This document shows, in pieces, positions 20,671-31,633 of a DNA stretch of 64,000 nucleotides. The stretch is from NCBI GenBank assembly GCA_020796225.1, contig CM036753.1:79257441-79321440 (forward strand), in the 5' to 3' direction. This stretch comes from Arion vulgaris. Its lineage: Eukaryota > Mollusca > Gastropoda > Stylommatophora > Arionidae. The position numbers and the translations under genes are program-made. The notes beneath the pieces are model-generated. The model did not search any database and had not been told where the DNA came from. It saw only the letters and a list, made by a program, of their open reading frames with translations. Numbering within the stretch: the first letter of the stretch is position 1; every line of letters begins with the position of its first letter.

Positions 20671-20827
20671 ATTATTATGTTTTCTTCCCATATTCATTAT
20701 TTCTGTTTTAGTGTTGTTGATTTTCATGTCATGTATTGACACTTTGAACAATAATTGTGTGAAACATGACATGAAAATCAACAACACTAAAACAGAAATA
20801 ATGAATATGGGAAGAAAACATAATAAT
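20671..20827. repeat. Perfect 64-bp inverted repeat with 29-bp loop
   Basis: Arms 20671-20734 and 20764-20827 are exact reverse complements. The right arm is part of a LINE reverse transcriptase in its normal direction (DMKINNTKTEIMNMGRKHNN). The left arm is the same sequence inverted. This fits a 5'-inversion of the LINE during insertion, or a later fold-back, and is young because no base differs. Confidence 0.95.
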
Positions 20828-21475
20828 CTAGACATCCATGTCAATGGCACTAAAATAAACCAAGTGAAAGAATTCAAATACTTAGGAAGCATATTCACAG
20901 AAGACGGAAAACTAGATAGAGAGATAGAGGCTAGAGTACAAAAGCAAATGCTGTAACCTACCAGCTAGCCCCATTGTTAAGGCACCCAAAATTTCACAGG
21001 CAGCTAAGAAACAAATGATCAACAGCATTTTATACCTACTTTGTGTTACCAGAGCCAAACATGGACATTGAGCAAAGGCAGTCACAAAAAATAACTACAT
21101 GTGAAATGCGTTGCCTGAGAAAAGTTACCAACAACACAAGAAAAGACAGAATCACCAACATCAGCATAAGAAAGAAAGTTGGCACAAAACCGTGCTTGAA
21201 TTCTATAGATAAACAAAGACTGAAGTGGTTTGGCCACTTAATAAGAATGCATCCAAACTCCACAGTATACAGAGCTTCTACAACAGAACATCGGGAAAGA
21301 AGGCAAGAGGAAGACCACGGAAAAGATGGTTAGATGGCGTGGCAGCATCCTGTGAAAGAGCAAAGATAACAATCACACAAGCCACCAGAACAGCGCAAGA
21401 CAAAAACAGAAAACCACGACACTGGGCAACAACCCGGTAGCAGTGTGACGACAAAGAAGAAGAAGAAGATGTATA
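20764..21475 (+). pseudogene. LINE reverse transcriptase carboxy-terminal fragment
   Basis: Reads MKINNTKTEIMNMGRK, INQVKEFKYLGSIFTEDG, KLDREIEARVQKQM, stop. In other frames it continues with MRCLRKVTNNTRKDRITNI, RLKWFGHLIRMHPNSTVYRA and RRQEEDHGKDG, ending in a GAAGAAGAAGAAG tail. It is very close to the element that runs off the right edge (63717 onward: QVSEFKYLGSIFTEDGKLD), so both belong to one family. RT motifs A to C are missing; the piece is 5'-truncated and frame-broken. Confidence 0.85.
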
Positions 21476-21527
21476 TTGTGTGTACTGATTTCTGCGAAAG
21501 GATTTATTTCTTACTTTTCATTTTTTT

Positions 21528-21760
21528 TTTTATGGTCTCTCTCGCGATCGTTCTTTTACGGCCATTTTTATCATTCTTATTGTGGTTTATAAACAGCCTA
21601 ACATCACGAACGGGTGTGATACGTTCACAATCTTCAGTACCATTTGGAACTCTGGTGCTTATCCTTTGGCGATGTGTCCGGTTTCAACCAGCGTTTACTG
21701 GGTTCGCTCTCCGTCAGCCTTTCTTTTAGGGTAGCTACCCTTATACGAACTCCCCTCCCG
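21528..21760 (+). repeat. REP-F copy
   Basis: Starts TCTCTCTCGCGATCGTTC, then TTATCATTCTTATTGTGG, CATTTGGAACTCTGGTGC, CGATGTGTCCGGTTTC and AGCGTTTACTGGGTTCGCTC. Same order as at 32885 (+) and 24765 (-). Confidence 0.8.
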
Positions 21761-22170
21761 GGTTGTTGAGCGTCATCTGCCCAGGTTACCGGTCTTTATT
21801 TGGACTACTTAGTTTGCCTGCCGTCCAGTTTTGTGTACGGTTTGCTCCGCGAGTTTTTGATTGTCCCCAATCCAACTACAAGACAGTAGTAGTTCCTTGC
21901 GAGGGGAAACACGCACTGGATTCAAGCCTCTGTTGGGACTTCCAGTTTTCTGCACATTTGGATGGTCCCATCACCACTACGCATGCCTTGGTGCCTGCCC
22001 ACCGTGTCTACCTACACCAGAGTAGCTCTCCCTCGATCCCTACCCGCTTAGTCAGACAGGAACTGTTGTCTGTTGCCAGGCTCACCACGTGGAGTCGGGG
22101 TAGGATCTTGATTAGTGCCAGCTCACCAATCCTGGAACGACGTTGTCCCTATGCGCATTTGACCACATAT
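21761..22170 (+). repeat. REP-G copy (GC-richer composite repeat)
   Basis: Contains TTGAGCGTCATCTGCCCAGG, GTCCAGTTTTGTGTACGG, GATTGTCCCCAATCC, CGATCCCTACCCGCTTAG, TCTTGATTAGTGCCAGCTCA and CGCATTTGACC. The same blocks occur inverted in 23620-24765 and in part at 33290-33645. The 148-codon plus frame through it looks incidental, because the other copies do not keep that frame. Confidence 0.7.
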
Positions 22171-22234
22171 TTGTATGGTCGATATGCACCAAAACAAGAT
22201 TCGCTATAATGTTAAAATAGCCGTGCCGCGATTT

Positions 22235-22610
22235 AAAGTGACTTTAATCTTCTTCTTCGTTTCTGGGCACATAGTTGGCGTTGGCAATGAGAGAGCAGAC
22301 AGACTGGTTGGCTCTACCACCATATCAGAGGGCCAGCCAATAGATAGAGCTGACATTCTGAACACCCTCATAGAGTGCAGCCGCAACGAGGATTTGCATT
22401 TTAAAAAATCCACGTCAACTGCTAAATTTCATGAGCTTGGATTGAAGATTGGAGTATCCACACAAAAAAGCACAACAGGTACATGAGTAGGCACATCAAT
22501 CAATATCGAACTGTTACGGTAAGTCGCTGGACGCTGTTGGAGATATTACGAAGGAGATCGGAGCACACATGGACATGTCCGGAATGCAATGAAGATATTC
22601 CAAACTAAAA
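22235..22610 (+). pseudogene. LINE RNase H and tail fragment
   Basis: Reads FFFVSGHIVGVGNERADRL, TISEGQPIDRADILNTLIE, STAKFHELGLKIGVSTQK; then in other frames SNCYGKSL, DAVGDI and a CPECNEDIP-like end (ATGTCCGGAATGCAATGAAG). GH...GNERAD is the RNase H signature found in I-group LINEs, where the last catalytic D lies in NERAD. Related fragments are at 44090-44545 (+) and 59166-59360 (-). Truncated at both ends and frame-broken. Confidence 0.75.
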
Positions 22611-22659
22611 CTGTACTGAAACTAATAGCTTTATTTTTTTTTTTATTTGTTCCCTTCTG

Positions 22660-22697
22660 CTGCACTCTCTCTCTCTCTCTCTCTCTCCCTCTCTCTT
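22660..22697 (+). repeat. (CT)n microsatellite
   Basis: CTCTCTCTCTCT run with one CCCTC interruption. Confidence 0.9.
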
Positions 22698-22729
22698 ATA
22701 TTTATATATTTATCATATGTATATAATTG

Positions 22730-23290
22730 GGGGAATGTAAGGATCTTCTATGCGCCCAGATATTCTAATGCACTTTGTAAGCTGGTATTTATTTCCCTAA
22801 AGTTCATCTTGATAATGTCATTTCATCTTGTGCTGTGTCTTCCTCTTTATATTCATTATTTGCTTATGTGTCTATTGTAGACGGTAACAGGGCATTCCTT
22901 TCAGACCACAAACCATTTAATCTGTTGTTCTTTGACTTCATTTGAATGTCTTCATTTGTTATCTTCACCTACCTTCGTTATTCTCACTTTCATTGTTACT
23001 TCTGCTGTTCTTCTAAGACATCTATGTTGTTATGTTTTTTCGTTCAGTAACTGTTGTGAACGATGATGTTTCACGCTGACATCTTAATTTTACTAAAATA
23101 TAATTAGTTCTTCTGAAAGTTGCGTTAGTAATGACATGTATCTGTTTATGTATCAGAAGTGTTATTAGTTGCCCTAGTAACTGGTTTACCTTTGCAAGTC
23201 GTATATTGAGTTCACTATCCATGTTTCCATCTAAAGTGGAAATTGCTTAAATGTATTTGAACGCACTTGTTTCTGTGAAAGCTGTGTTTT
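22730..23290 (-). pseudogene. Possible decayed LINE carboxy-terminal region
   Basis: Minus-strand frames give MDSELNIRLAKVNQLLGQL and a preceding FHFRWKHG, which could be the decayed SxxxxDGxMDxELxxRIxKA stretch of a LINE. TVTERKNITT follows. The remaining sequence is too eroded to confirm. Confidence 0.4.
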
Positions 23291-23432
23291 TAATTTGATT
23301 TGCAATTTACTTACTTATAGAAGTCGCATATAGCCAAGATGATTACGCTCTGTGCTAGAGAACACATACCGGAGAAATTCCGGGGTTCGAAGCCAACTTG
23401 CCAACAACAAAAAAAACAGATTATCGGTGTTC

Positions 23433-23532
23433 ATACAGCACGCGGCACACAGCACGCGGCATACAGCACGCGGTACACAGCACGCGGCACACAGCACGCG
23501 GCACACAGCATGCGGCACACAGCACGCGGCTG
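23433..23532 (+). repeat. 14-bp minisatellite (ACACAGCACGCGGC)
   Basis: About seven copies of ACACAGCACGCGGC with single-base variants (ATACAG, GCATGCGG, GCGGTAC). GC-rich against an AT-rich background. Because 14 is not a multiple of 3, it is readable in all frames without meaning. Confidence 0.95.
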
Positions 23533-23619
23533 AACTATATGAAACCCTGATCCTTATTTGTAATCTAAATTACAAGTACCTCTTAAGTCGGAGAAAGGCG
23601 TGATTGAATTGAATAGCAA

Positions 23620-24764
23620 GGGGAGGTCAAAGGCGCAAGAAAACAACAGCGAGCCAGGATTAGTGAGCTGGCGCTAATCCCCTGCCCTCACCTCCACATG
23701 GTGACCCTGGTAACAGACGGTAGTTTCCGTCTGGCTAAGAGTACAGGTGCCGTGGGAGAGCTACTCTGGAGCAAGTAGAGATGCAAAGATAGTCACGCTA
23801 GATGGGATCCGCTCGCAACACAGCCGAGCGAACTCCCAGAGTGACTATTAATGCTCGTCTCTCCAGGCCAATGGGAAAAGCTGGAAGGATAAATGTGGAA
23901 CCGCGTGGGGCGAAACTCGGAGCCCGCGCAAGCTCTCTCTTGAGCCCTTTCTCTTGAGCCGATGAGTATGCTGGAGTCGAGTTGAGCTGCACAAGGGCCC
24001 ACATAGGGCGGAACTCGGGCCCCTATCTCAGGGATGGTGACATAATTAAAAGCCATCTAAGAGACGTTGACCCACGCGGGGTGAAACTCGGAGCCCACGC
24101 ATCATCTCTCTTGAGTTCTCGCTCTTGAGCAGATGAGTATGCTGGGAGTCGAGTTGAGCTGCACGTGTCATTACAAATCCCAGAATCGGACTACCTAGGC
24201 AAACGTGAGCATGGCGAAAACTTATGGTGACGATAAGGCAGACACCATCGCAAAGCGAGCACGCAGGCTTTCGATGCAAGAGTGGGCCCGCCGATGGGCA
24301 GGCCATCATGGCACGGCATGCAAGGTAGGCACGGAAGGCATGAAAGGCACGCATGCGAGCGATGCAAGTGGGCCACCAGTGGGCAGACGAGCATTGCACG
24401 GCATGCAAGGAAGGCACAGCAGGCACGGAAGGCGTGACAGGCGCAGCAGGCTCGGCAGGCACGGTAGGTGAGAGGGTGTGTGGACCACCCGAATGTGCAG
24501 AACAACTAGAAAGCCCAGCAGAGGTAAAGCCAGTGCGCGTTCCCGCTCGCAGGGAACTACTGCTGCCTTGTAGTTTTGATTGGGGACAATCAAAGATTGG
24601 CAGAGCAAACCGTACACAAAACTGGACCGGCGGCAAACGAAGGTGTTCACAAAACGACCGGTTCGCTGGGCAGATGGCGCTCACAAGTCCGGGGGGCAGG
24701 CCGTTGGGTCACTGCCCTGAAAGAAAGTAGCAGCCAGCTGCCTTGTGGGTTTTGGCTGGGGACA
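23620..24764 (-). repeat. REP-G, longest copy, with internal GGCA-rich minisatellite
   Basis: An inverted, extended REP-G. Right to left it holds the blocks seen at 21761: TTTGGCTGGGGACAGC, GATTGGGGACAATCAAAG, GTACACAAAACTGGACCGG, AGCCAGGATTAGTGAGCTGG and GGTCAAAGGCGCAAG. Between 24310 and 24475 there is a degenerate 9-12 bp repeat based on GGCACGGCATGCAAGG / GGCAC(A/G)GCAGGC. Pieces GAACTCGG and TGAGTATGCTGG(A)GTCGAG are doubled (23930-24030 and 24085-24160). Open frames in it (up to 212 codons on minus) have proline/cysteine-rich low-complexity content and no domain. Confidence 0.65.
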
Positions 24765-24965
24765 GCAAAAGGTTAGCTGAGAGCGAACCCAGTAAACGCT
24801 GGTTGAAACTGAACACACACGTAGGATAAGCACTTGAGCTCCAATTGGTACTGAAGGTTGTGCACGTACATTCCGTTCTTGATGTTTGGCTGTTTATATA
24901 TCACAATAGAATGATAAAAACAACTTAAGAACGATCACGAGAGAGAGAGTGAGAAAATAGCAAGG
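24765..24965 (-). repeat. REP-F copy, inverted
   Basis: Minus-strand order matches 21528: GAGCGAACCCAGTAAACGCT, AGGATAAGCACTTGAGCTCC, AATAGAATGATAAAAACAAC, GAACGATCACGAGAGAGAG. It directly follows REP-G, as at 21528-22170, so REP-F and REP-G may be parts of one larger element. Confidence 0.8.
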
Positions 24966-25420
24966 GACACTGGTTATAAAGAAAGTAAGCTTTCACGCAA
25001 AAAACAGTCAGAAGCCACATATTAGGTGCAATATTTACACCTTAATTCACAGCGTGCGTACGAAAATAACAAATAATTACATATCGAAATAAGCAAAAAC
25101 ATACTTAAAGCCCGCAGATATTCAAACCGAAATGATTGCTGCAAAGTTACACAATTAAACGTGACATTACTAACATTGGGAAATGTTGAATCATTGTAAG
25201 AGCTCGACCATTATCGAGTAAAACTGACTCAAATTTAAATCCAGTTCGAGAACGTGTCCTTAACCTAGTTACATTCGACGTCTCTGATGTGCCTAGGGAG
25301 CCCATATATATGTTCTACAAGTTCAAAGTAACCACAACAAAATACAATTAATTGGTTACTCCGGTGAGGATTCATAGAAACAGAAAAATCAACTGTTTTG
25401 TTTAATATATGATATCGATT
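24966..25420. other. No gene seen
   Basis: AT-rich; no family recognised. Confidence 0.4.
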
Positions 25421-25424
25421 ATAT

Positions 25425-25875
25425 CATTTTGGGAGACAGTATTAACATATCAACGTGGCGAGTCAGCAAGTTAAATACAAATAAGATTCAGACCTTTGTC
25501 AACGGATGTCTTCGACCGATTCTAAGACTGATATGGTATGACAGAGTTACAAAGATAGACCTGTGGATTAGAACCGGACATGAACTCATGATGGCCCAGG
25601 TTAAGAGGAAAACATGACGATGAGTCGGTCATACCCTACGAAAGACACAGTCAAGTGCCACTAAACAAGCACTTGAGTGGAACACGCAAGGAAAGCAAAA
25701 AAGAGGACGCCCTAAACAGACCTGGAGATGAAGTCTTCTTGAAGAACTGAAGAGTGCTCGACTATCCTAGGAGACCATAAAGAAAACAGCCAGAGACCGA
25801 GAAATGTGGCAAACAACTGTGGAGGTCCTATGCTCCACGAGGTGCGGAGAGACATAAGTAAGTAAGTAATTAACA
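25425..25875 (+). pseudogene. LINE 3' end, RTE/CR1-like carboxy terminus
   Basis: Reads NISTWRVSKLNTNKIQTFVN, CLRPILRLIWYDRVTKIDLW, then in another frame [35 protein letters not shown] and TARDREMWQTTVEVLCSTR. The tail is AAGTAAGTAAGT. WxGHTLRK, GKRKRGRPxxTW and DRxxWxxxVxxLCSTR are the usual closing motifs of this LINE group. Several stops; 5'-truncated. Confidence 0.85.
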
Positions 25876-27045
25876 TATCACCGCGACTACGCGACATTGC
25901 GATGTGAGATCTCATAGCATGTGACATTCGGAGTCTAGTTTCTTCATCATGGGCTGACTGTGCTTTGTCTATGCTCGAATTACTGTTTACAAACAATATA
26001 TGAATTTTTCTTACATCGTCTTTTAGCCATGTAGCCTAATACTTCATGGCTGATTTATCTTATCAATACACAATATATTATTAAAGATAAGAAAATGTGA
26101 CCAAGTCAGTAGGTTTAATATAATGATTGCTACATGTAGTTCTCTAGTTGTCAAAGGCGAATTATAGAATGTGTTTTCAGAGATTGTTTCATTACTTATG
26201 CTTGACGTACACGTTCTAAGAAAAATGTTTGATAAGCAATAACATGGATTAGACGCAAGTGTTACTATGTTATATTCAAACAATAACGTTAGTCTTGTCA
26301 TTTTTTATTAAAGTCCTTTATTGTTTTTGTACAATTCCAGGAAAAAATTGAATGTAAATTATTGCTTGTTTGCGTTCATTCTTATCATCAAGTTAACCCC
26401 ATTTAGTTATCTGTGGTGTTTGCACCGAGATTGTGAGTACATTGCTAGCCTTTAGCTCTACGACGTGTAGGGCAGTCTGTGGTCCCCGACAACATAAGGC
26501 CGAATAGCTCAGAAGGGAAATCGAAAAAATCATGTGTAATGGGGCTGATTTTTGTATATGTTTTATAGAACACTGTAAGGTTGGTTTTTTTCAGTTGTAC
26601 TCAATTCTATGAGTCCGTGGATATTTATTGATGAAAATATGAATAATACTGATATTCATTAGTGTTAAACTTAACTTGTAACATAATATAACCTTGATTT
26701 AGCATGTTGTGTTGGTTTTTTATGAATTCGTCTTCATACAACAATACTGGAGTGCGTGGTCTCGCAACGGTTGTGATCTTATTTTCTATAACATTTTTCC
26801 TGAGCCCGCCGGCCGTATGTTATCTGAGACCACGGGCTGGCACATTCGAATTTTGACCAAAGTGTATGTATATGTTATTTAACAGGACACACATTTGTAC
26901 AGACGTGTAACTGTAAGATTTACTAAACAAAAAACGTGCCTTCAAAGTACCATATCTGAAGTTATACTGTAACATGATATTAGATATATATGATTAGTCA
27001 TAGGGATGACTCATGCTAATTCCATCAAATAACATTGGTACTCAC
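25876..27045. other. No gene seen
   Basis: AT-rich sequence. A short imperfect inverted repeat, GCGTGGTCTCGC / GAGACCACGGGC, lies at about 26755-26832. Nothing else is assignable. Confidence 0.4.
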
Positions 27046-27049
27046 TATA

Positions 27050-27295
27050 TTGTGGCGTCTGTGGCTTAAGGGATAGTGACTCGGTTTTCGGTGACCCGAC
27101 GTTCTGAGTTCGAATAACGCTGCGGACAATTTGGTTGCAAGTTATTTCTCGTGGATTTTTACAAAAGACGATGGCACCACCCGTTCAGAAAGCAATGGCA
27201 AACTACTGAACGTAATAATGTCTAGAAAAATCACAAACAGCATTAAAAAGCTGGGGTTGGTTCGCAAAGTCCTGTAATGGATATGCAATTAACTT
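27050..27295 (+). repeat. SINE4, tRNA-derived SINE
   Basis: Head GTGGCGTCTGTGGCTTAAGG, B-box-like GAGTTCGAATAACG, then body CTCGTGGATTTTTACAAAAG, CACCCGTTCAGAAAGCAATG, GCAAACTACTGAACG, TGTCTAGAAAAATCAC and ATGGATATGC. A related, better-headed copy is at 50128; a body fragment is at 33140. Confidence 0.75.
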
Positions 27296-27304
27296 TTACT
27301 TTTA

Positions 27305-27990
27305 CTACCTATCATCATCAAGGTGCGTATCCTTTAAGGGACGTTGCTCTCTTTGCCGCACATCTAAATTCACTCTGTCTCTAGCCAGTTCACCCACTTC
27401 GTCGATGGTCATATTCATGGTTTCTTTAATATCTTGTAGCCATCTTCTTCTTGGTCTGCCTCTGCGTCCTGGGACCCTGCCCTCTAGTATTATTCTTTCC
27501 AGACCATCGTGATGCTTGATGGGACCAAAGTATGTAATTTTTCTGTATAGTATATTGTTTATCAGCCAATTCTCTTTAACATTTAGTTCTTTCAGGACAA
27601 CAGTGTTCTTTCTTTTTTCTGTCCATGGTATTCGTAGGATATTTCTGTAGCATTTAGTTTCAAAGGACTGGATTTTCGTTCTTGTTGTTTGTGTAATGGT
27701 CCATGATTCACAACCATAAGTAGCCACTGGGAAAATGCATGCTCTCAATATTTTTAATTGTAAAATTTTGCAGGTGCTTTGCCACATGTTCTTCATTGTG
27801 TTTAACTTCTTGATTTCTATTTCCAATCTTCTTGAGATCTCTTTGGAGCAGTTACCGTTTATTATTAATTATTGAGCGCAGATATTCGTAGCTCTCTACA
27901 CATTGAAGTTATTTATTGTTTATTTGGATGTTAGGTGAGCCTTTTGCTTTGTCAGTTGACATGAGTTTTGGTTTTTCTGTATACTCCTAT
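27305..27990 (-). pseudogene. LINE carboxy-terminal domain, well preserved
   Basis: A 173-codon open piece: ILQLKILRACIFPVATYGCE, SWTITQTTRTKIQSFETKC, RNILRIPWTEKRKNTVVLKE, YFGPIKHHDGLERIILEG, RRGRPRRRWLQDIKETMNM and VGELARDRVNLDVRQREQ. It ends in DDD and a TGATGATGATAGG tail. The 3' end (reverse of TCATCATCAAGGTGCGTATC) is repeated as a short insertion at 52495. The catalytic RT motifs are absent, so this is a 5'-truncated copy. Stops to the right (27830-27990) break any upstream reading. Confidence 0.85.
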
Positions 27991-28850
27991 ATGACAATAA
28001 AAACAAAACTAGAAGTAAAAGACAATTTGCGACAAAGATAGAAGACTTTGAACACTGAAATCAATATCTGAAAGGAAGTTAACACCAGAATCTATAATGA
28101 ACATTAATAATATCAAATACTGGTTATCATAATTAACCACGTCGGTCGGTACAGTAAATGAAAAATAAGTGCAGATGAACACAGATAGCAAGAATATAGT
28201 GTTTACTTTTGCTATTTATTTTAACAAAATTTAACTAATTTTATTTCTCGAAATTTTATTGTGAGCATTTATAGATTTCAAAAATATTTCAATGAAGATG
28301 AAGAATTTGTGAAAGTGAATGTTCAAAATGAGATCACAAAACTTATCATATACTGTTATTGCTGATTGTTAGAAATGATTGCTTATTGGTGTGTAGAAGT
28401 ACTTTTTGACCTCCAAAATAATCTTTTTTATTAAAAACATCTTTTACTTTCTTGTTCATATTTTATCATTCATTTTTACTCTGTGTGTTGGTTACGAAAT
28501 GAAGATATTTTAATCGACACATTGGTTTTGGCAGTTTTCCATTTCTTTGTCTTATTCAAACTACACACTATTTCTATTTGCATAGTTATCTCATTTATCG
28601 TCAGTTACCACAGTCCTCAGGGTTTTCTGTATTCATGCTACCCCTAGTTTGAGGTGAAATCAGACCATCTTTTTTTTGTGTTTAGAAAGAAATACTAAAA
28701 ACCTTCTGAATCGTTTGTTTTTCAAATAGTTTTACAAATTTCAACTTAATTTGTTACTTTTCTGTACCTACTCCGAGTACTGGTCAACGCACTTCATTCT
28801 TTGCACTGGTCAACCTATAGTTCATTAGAACAGCGCGGTTGTGCTTTTAA
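27991..28850. other. No gene seen
   Basis: AT-rich, no repeat family recognised. Confidence 0.4.
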
Positions 28851-29105
28851 ACCACGTGACCGTTTATTACATGCGCTGGCTGCCCCTAGTGGCCGATCTG
28901 ACCGAAGGAACAGTTCGTGATTGCTGTAATTTTTATCTCACGGCTCGATTTAGATATTGGCTGTGCCCAATTAATTGAATCATGTCTCAGCGCAACGCGA
29001 TATCCCTCTGGACCTGAGCAGCTCGAAAACGGGGAAACGTTTACCGAGTTGTCACCCTGTGGGCTCATTATACCGAAACGAAACGGCCGATCTGAGGGCT
29101 GATGG
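28851..29105. other. Unassigned GC-richer block
   Basis: Distinctly higher GC than its surroundings, with GGCCGATCTGA at both ends (about 28890 and 29083). Overlapping short frames on both strands show no domain. It could be an old repeat or a small regulatory island; I cannot decide. Confidence 0.3.
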
Positions 29106-29194
29106 TTTTCGCTTTCTATTCCTATCGCATTCTTTGTTTCCGTAATTTGAGATATATCGTCTTAGTACTCATAGTCCTTGTTCCATGTTACGTT

Positions 29195-29835
29195 GCAACA
29201 CTCGTCTGTTTATATGTTCTTGTGCTCTATGCAACTTTTTATCACTCATCGATGTTTCTGTTGTGTTTTCTGCAGCAATGTTGTACTCATCGATGTTTCC
29301 ATTCTTGTGTTGCATGCAACATTATATCACTCATCGATGTTTCCCTTCTTGTGTTCTATGCAACATTATAGTTCTCATCTATATTTCTGTTCTTATGTTC
29401 TATGCAACTTTGTATCACTCATCCATATTTCCGTTCACGTGTTTTCTGCTGCAGTGTTGTACTCAGCTGTTTCCATTTTTATGTTCTATTCGACTTTGTA
29501 TCACTCATCAATGTTTCTGTTCTTGTGTTCAATGGAACTTTGTATCACTCATCAATGATTTTGTTCTTGTGTTCTATGGAATTTTGTATCACTCATCAAT
29601 GTTTCTGTTCTTGTGTTCAATGCAACTTTGTATCACTCATCGATGTTTCCGATCTTATTCAATTAAAGTTTGTATCACTCATCGATGTTTCCGTTCTTGT
29701 GTTCACTGCAACTTTGTATCACTCATCGATGTTTCCGTTGCTGTGTTCTATGCAACTTTTTAACCCTCATGGATGTTTCCGTTCTTGTGTTCTATGCAAC
29801 TTTGTATCACTCATCAATGTTTCTGTACTTGTGTT
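29195..29835 (+). repeat. 44-bp tandem array, about 14 diverged units
   Basis: CTTTGTATCACTCATC(A/G)ATG recurs every 44 bp in the central part (29494, 29538, 29582, 29626). Unit: TTTCCGTTCTTGTGTTCTAT, GCAACTTTGTATCACTCATC, GATG. Left units are more diverged and length-variable. Since 44 is not a multiple of 3, the three frames cycle through the same peptides (ITHRCF, FVSLIDVSVLV, LYHSSMF), so the open frames are by-products. Confidence 0.93.
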
Positions 29836-30468
29836 CAGTAGTATCTTACATACATCTAGAACTATGTGCATAATATCAGTAGTATCTTACATACATCTAG
29901 AACTATGTAGATAATATCAGTAGTATCTTACATACATCTAGAACTATGTGGATAATATCAGTAGTATCTTACAGACATCTAGAACTATGTTGATAATATC
30001 AGTAGTATCTTACATACATCTAGAACTATGTGGATAATATCAGTAGTATCTTACATACATCTAGAACTATGTAGATAATATCAGTAGTATCGTACATACA
30101 TCTAGAACTATGTGCATAATATCAGTAGTATCTTACATACATCTAGAACTATTTGGATAATATCAGCAGTATCTCACATACATCTAGAACTATATGGATA
30201 ATATCAGTAGTATCTTACATACATCTAGAACTATGTGCATAATATCAGTAGTATCTTACATATATCTAGAACTATGTAGTTAATATCAGTAGTATCTTAC
30301 AGACATCTAGAACTATGTGGATAATATCAGTAGTATCTTACATACATCTAGAACTATGTGGATAATATCAGTAGTATCTTACATACATCTAGAACTATAT
30401 GGATAATATCAGTAGTATCTTACATACATCTTGAACTATATGGATAATATCAGTAGTATCTTATAATA

Positions 30469-30680
30469 GCCGTCCATCGCAAGCGATGTGACAACAATCT
30501 CAGACGTGTACTGTTGCACCTCTCTGGTGTGTGCGGAGGGGACTGTAGAGTTCAATCCTAGAACAGAATCCCCGACCACAGGTGGGGCATACATGATCAG
30601 GTTAGACATGTGCGTGTTGTGTGCTCTGTCTTTTCGCTGCTCGTTTTCTCTGTGACTCAACAATACGATGATTCTCAGCT
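30469..30680 (-). mobile_element. LINE 3' fragment inside the 41-bp array, copy 1
   Basis: Identical in extent to the 3' end of the LINE at 5853-6070 (GCCGTCCATCGCAAGCGATG through ACGATGATTCTCAGCTAT), with small changes. Strongly 5'-truncated insertion. TATCTTA flanks it on both sides, compatible with a target duplication, though that string is also part of every array unit. Confidence 0.92.
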
Positions 30681-31633
30681 ATCTTACATACATCTAGAAC
30701 TATGTGGATAATATCAGTAGTATCTTACATATATCTAGAACTATGTAGATAATATCAGTAGTATCTTACAGACATCTAGAACTATGTTGATAATATCAGT
30801 AGTATATTACATACATCTAGAACTATGTGGATAATATCAGTAGTATCTTACATACATCTAGAACTATGTAGATAATATCAGTAGTATCTTACATACATCT
30901 AGAACTATGTGCATAATATCAGTAGTATCTTACATACATCTAGAACTAAGTGGATAATATCAGTAGTATCTTACATACATCTAGAACTATTGCATAATAT
31001 CAGTAGTATCTTACATACATCTAGAACTATGTAGATAATATCAGTAGTATCTTACATACATCTAGAACTATGTAGATAATATCAGTAGTATCTTACATAC
31101 ATCTAGAACTATATGGATAATATCAGTAGTATCTTACATACATCTAGAACTATATGGATAATATCAGTAGTATCTTACATACATCTAGAACTATATAGAT
31201 AATATCAGTAGTATCTTACATACATCTAGAACTATGTGCATAATATCAGTAGTATCTTACATACATCTAGAAATATGTGGATAATATCAGTAGTATCTTA
31301 CATACATCTAGAACTATGTGGATAATATCAGTAGTATCTTACATACATCTAGAACTATTTGGATAATATCAGCAGTATCTCACATACATCTAGAACTATA
31401 TGGATAATATCAGTAGTATCTTACATACATCTAGAACTATGTAGATAATATCAGTAGTATCTTACATATATCTAGAACTATGTGGATAATATCAGTAGTA
31501 TCTTACATACATCTAGAACTATATGGATAATATCAGTAGTATCTTACATACATCTAGAACTATATGGATAATATCAGTAGTATCTTACATACATCTTGAA
31601 CTATATGGATAATATCAGTAGTATCTTATAATA

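Noticed and set aside
24046..24684. A 212-residue minus-strand gene
   Set aside because: It lies in REP-G; its content follows from a GC-rich minisatellite, and other REP-G copies do not keep the frame.
26755..26832. A miniature transposon based on GCGTGGTCTCGC / GAGACCACGGGC
   Set aside because: The inverted match is only about 10 bp and no second copy is visible.
29185..29763. A Cys-rich secreted protein of about 190 residues
   Set aside because: It is a reading of the 44-bp array; the same peptide appears in the other frames.
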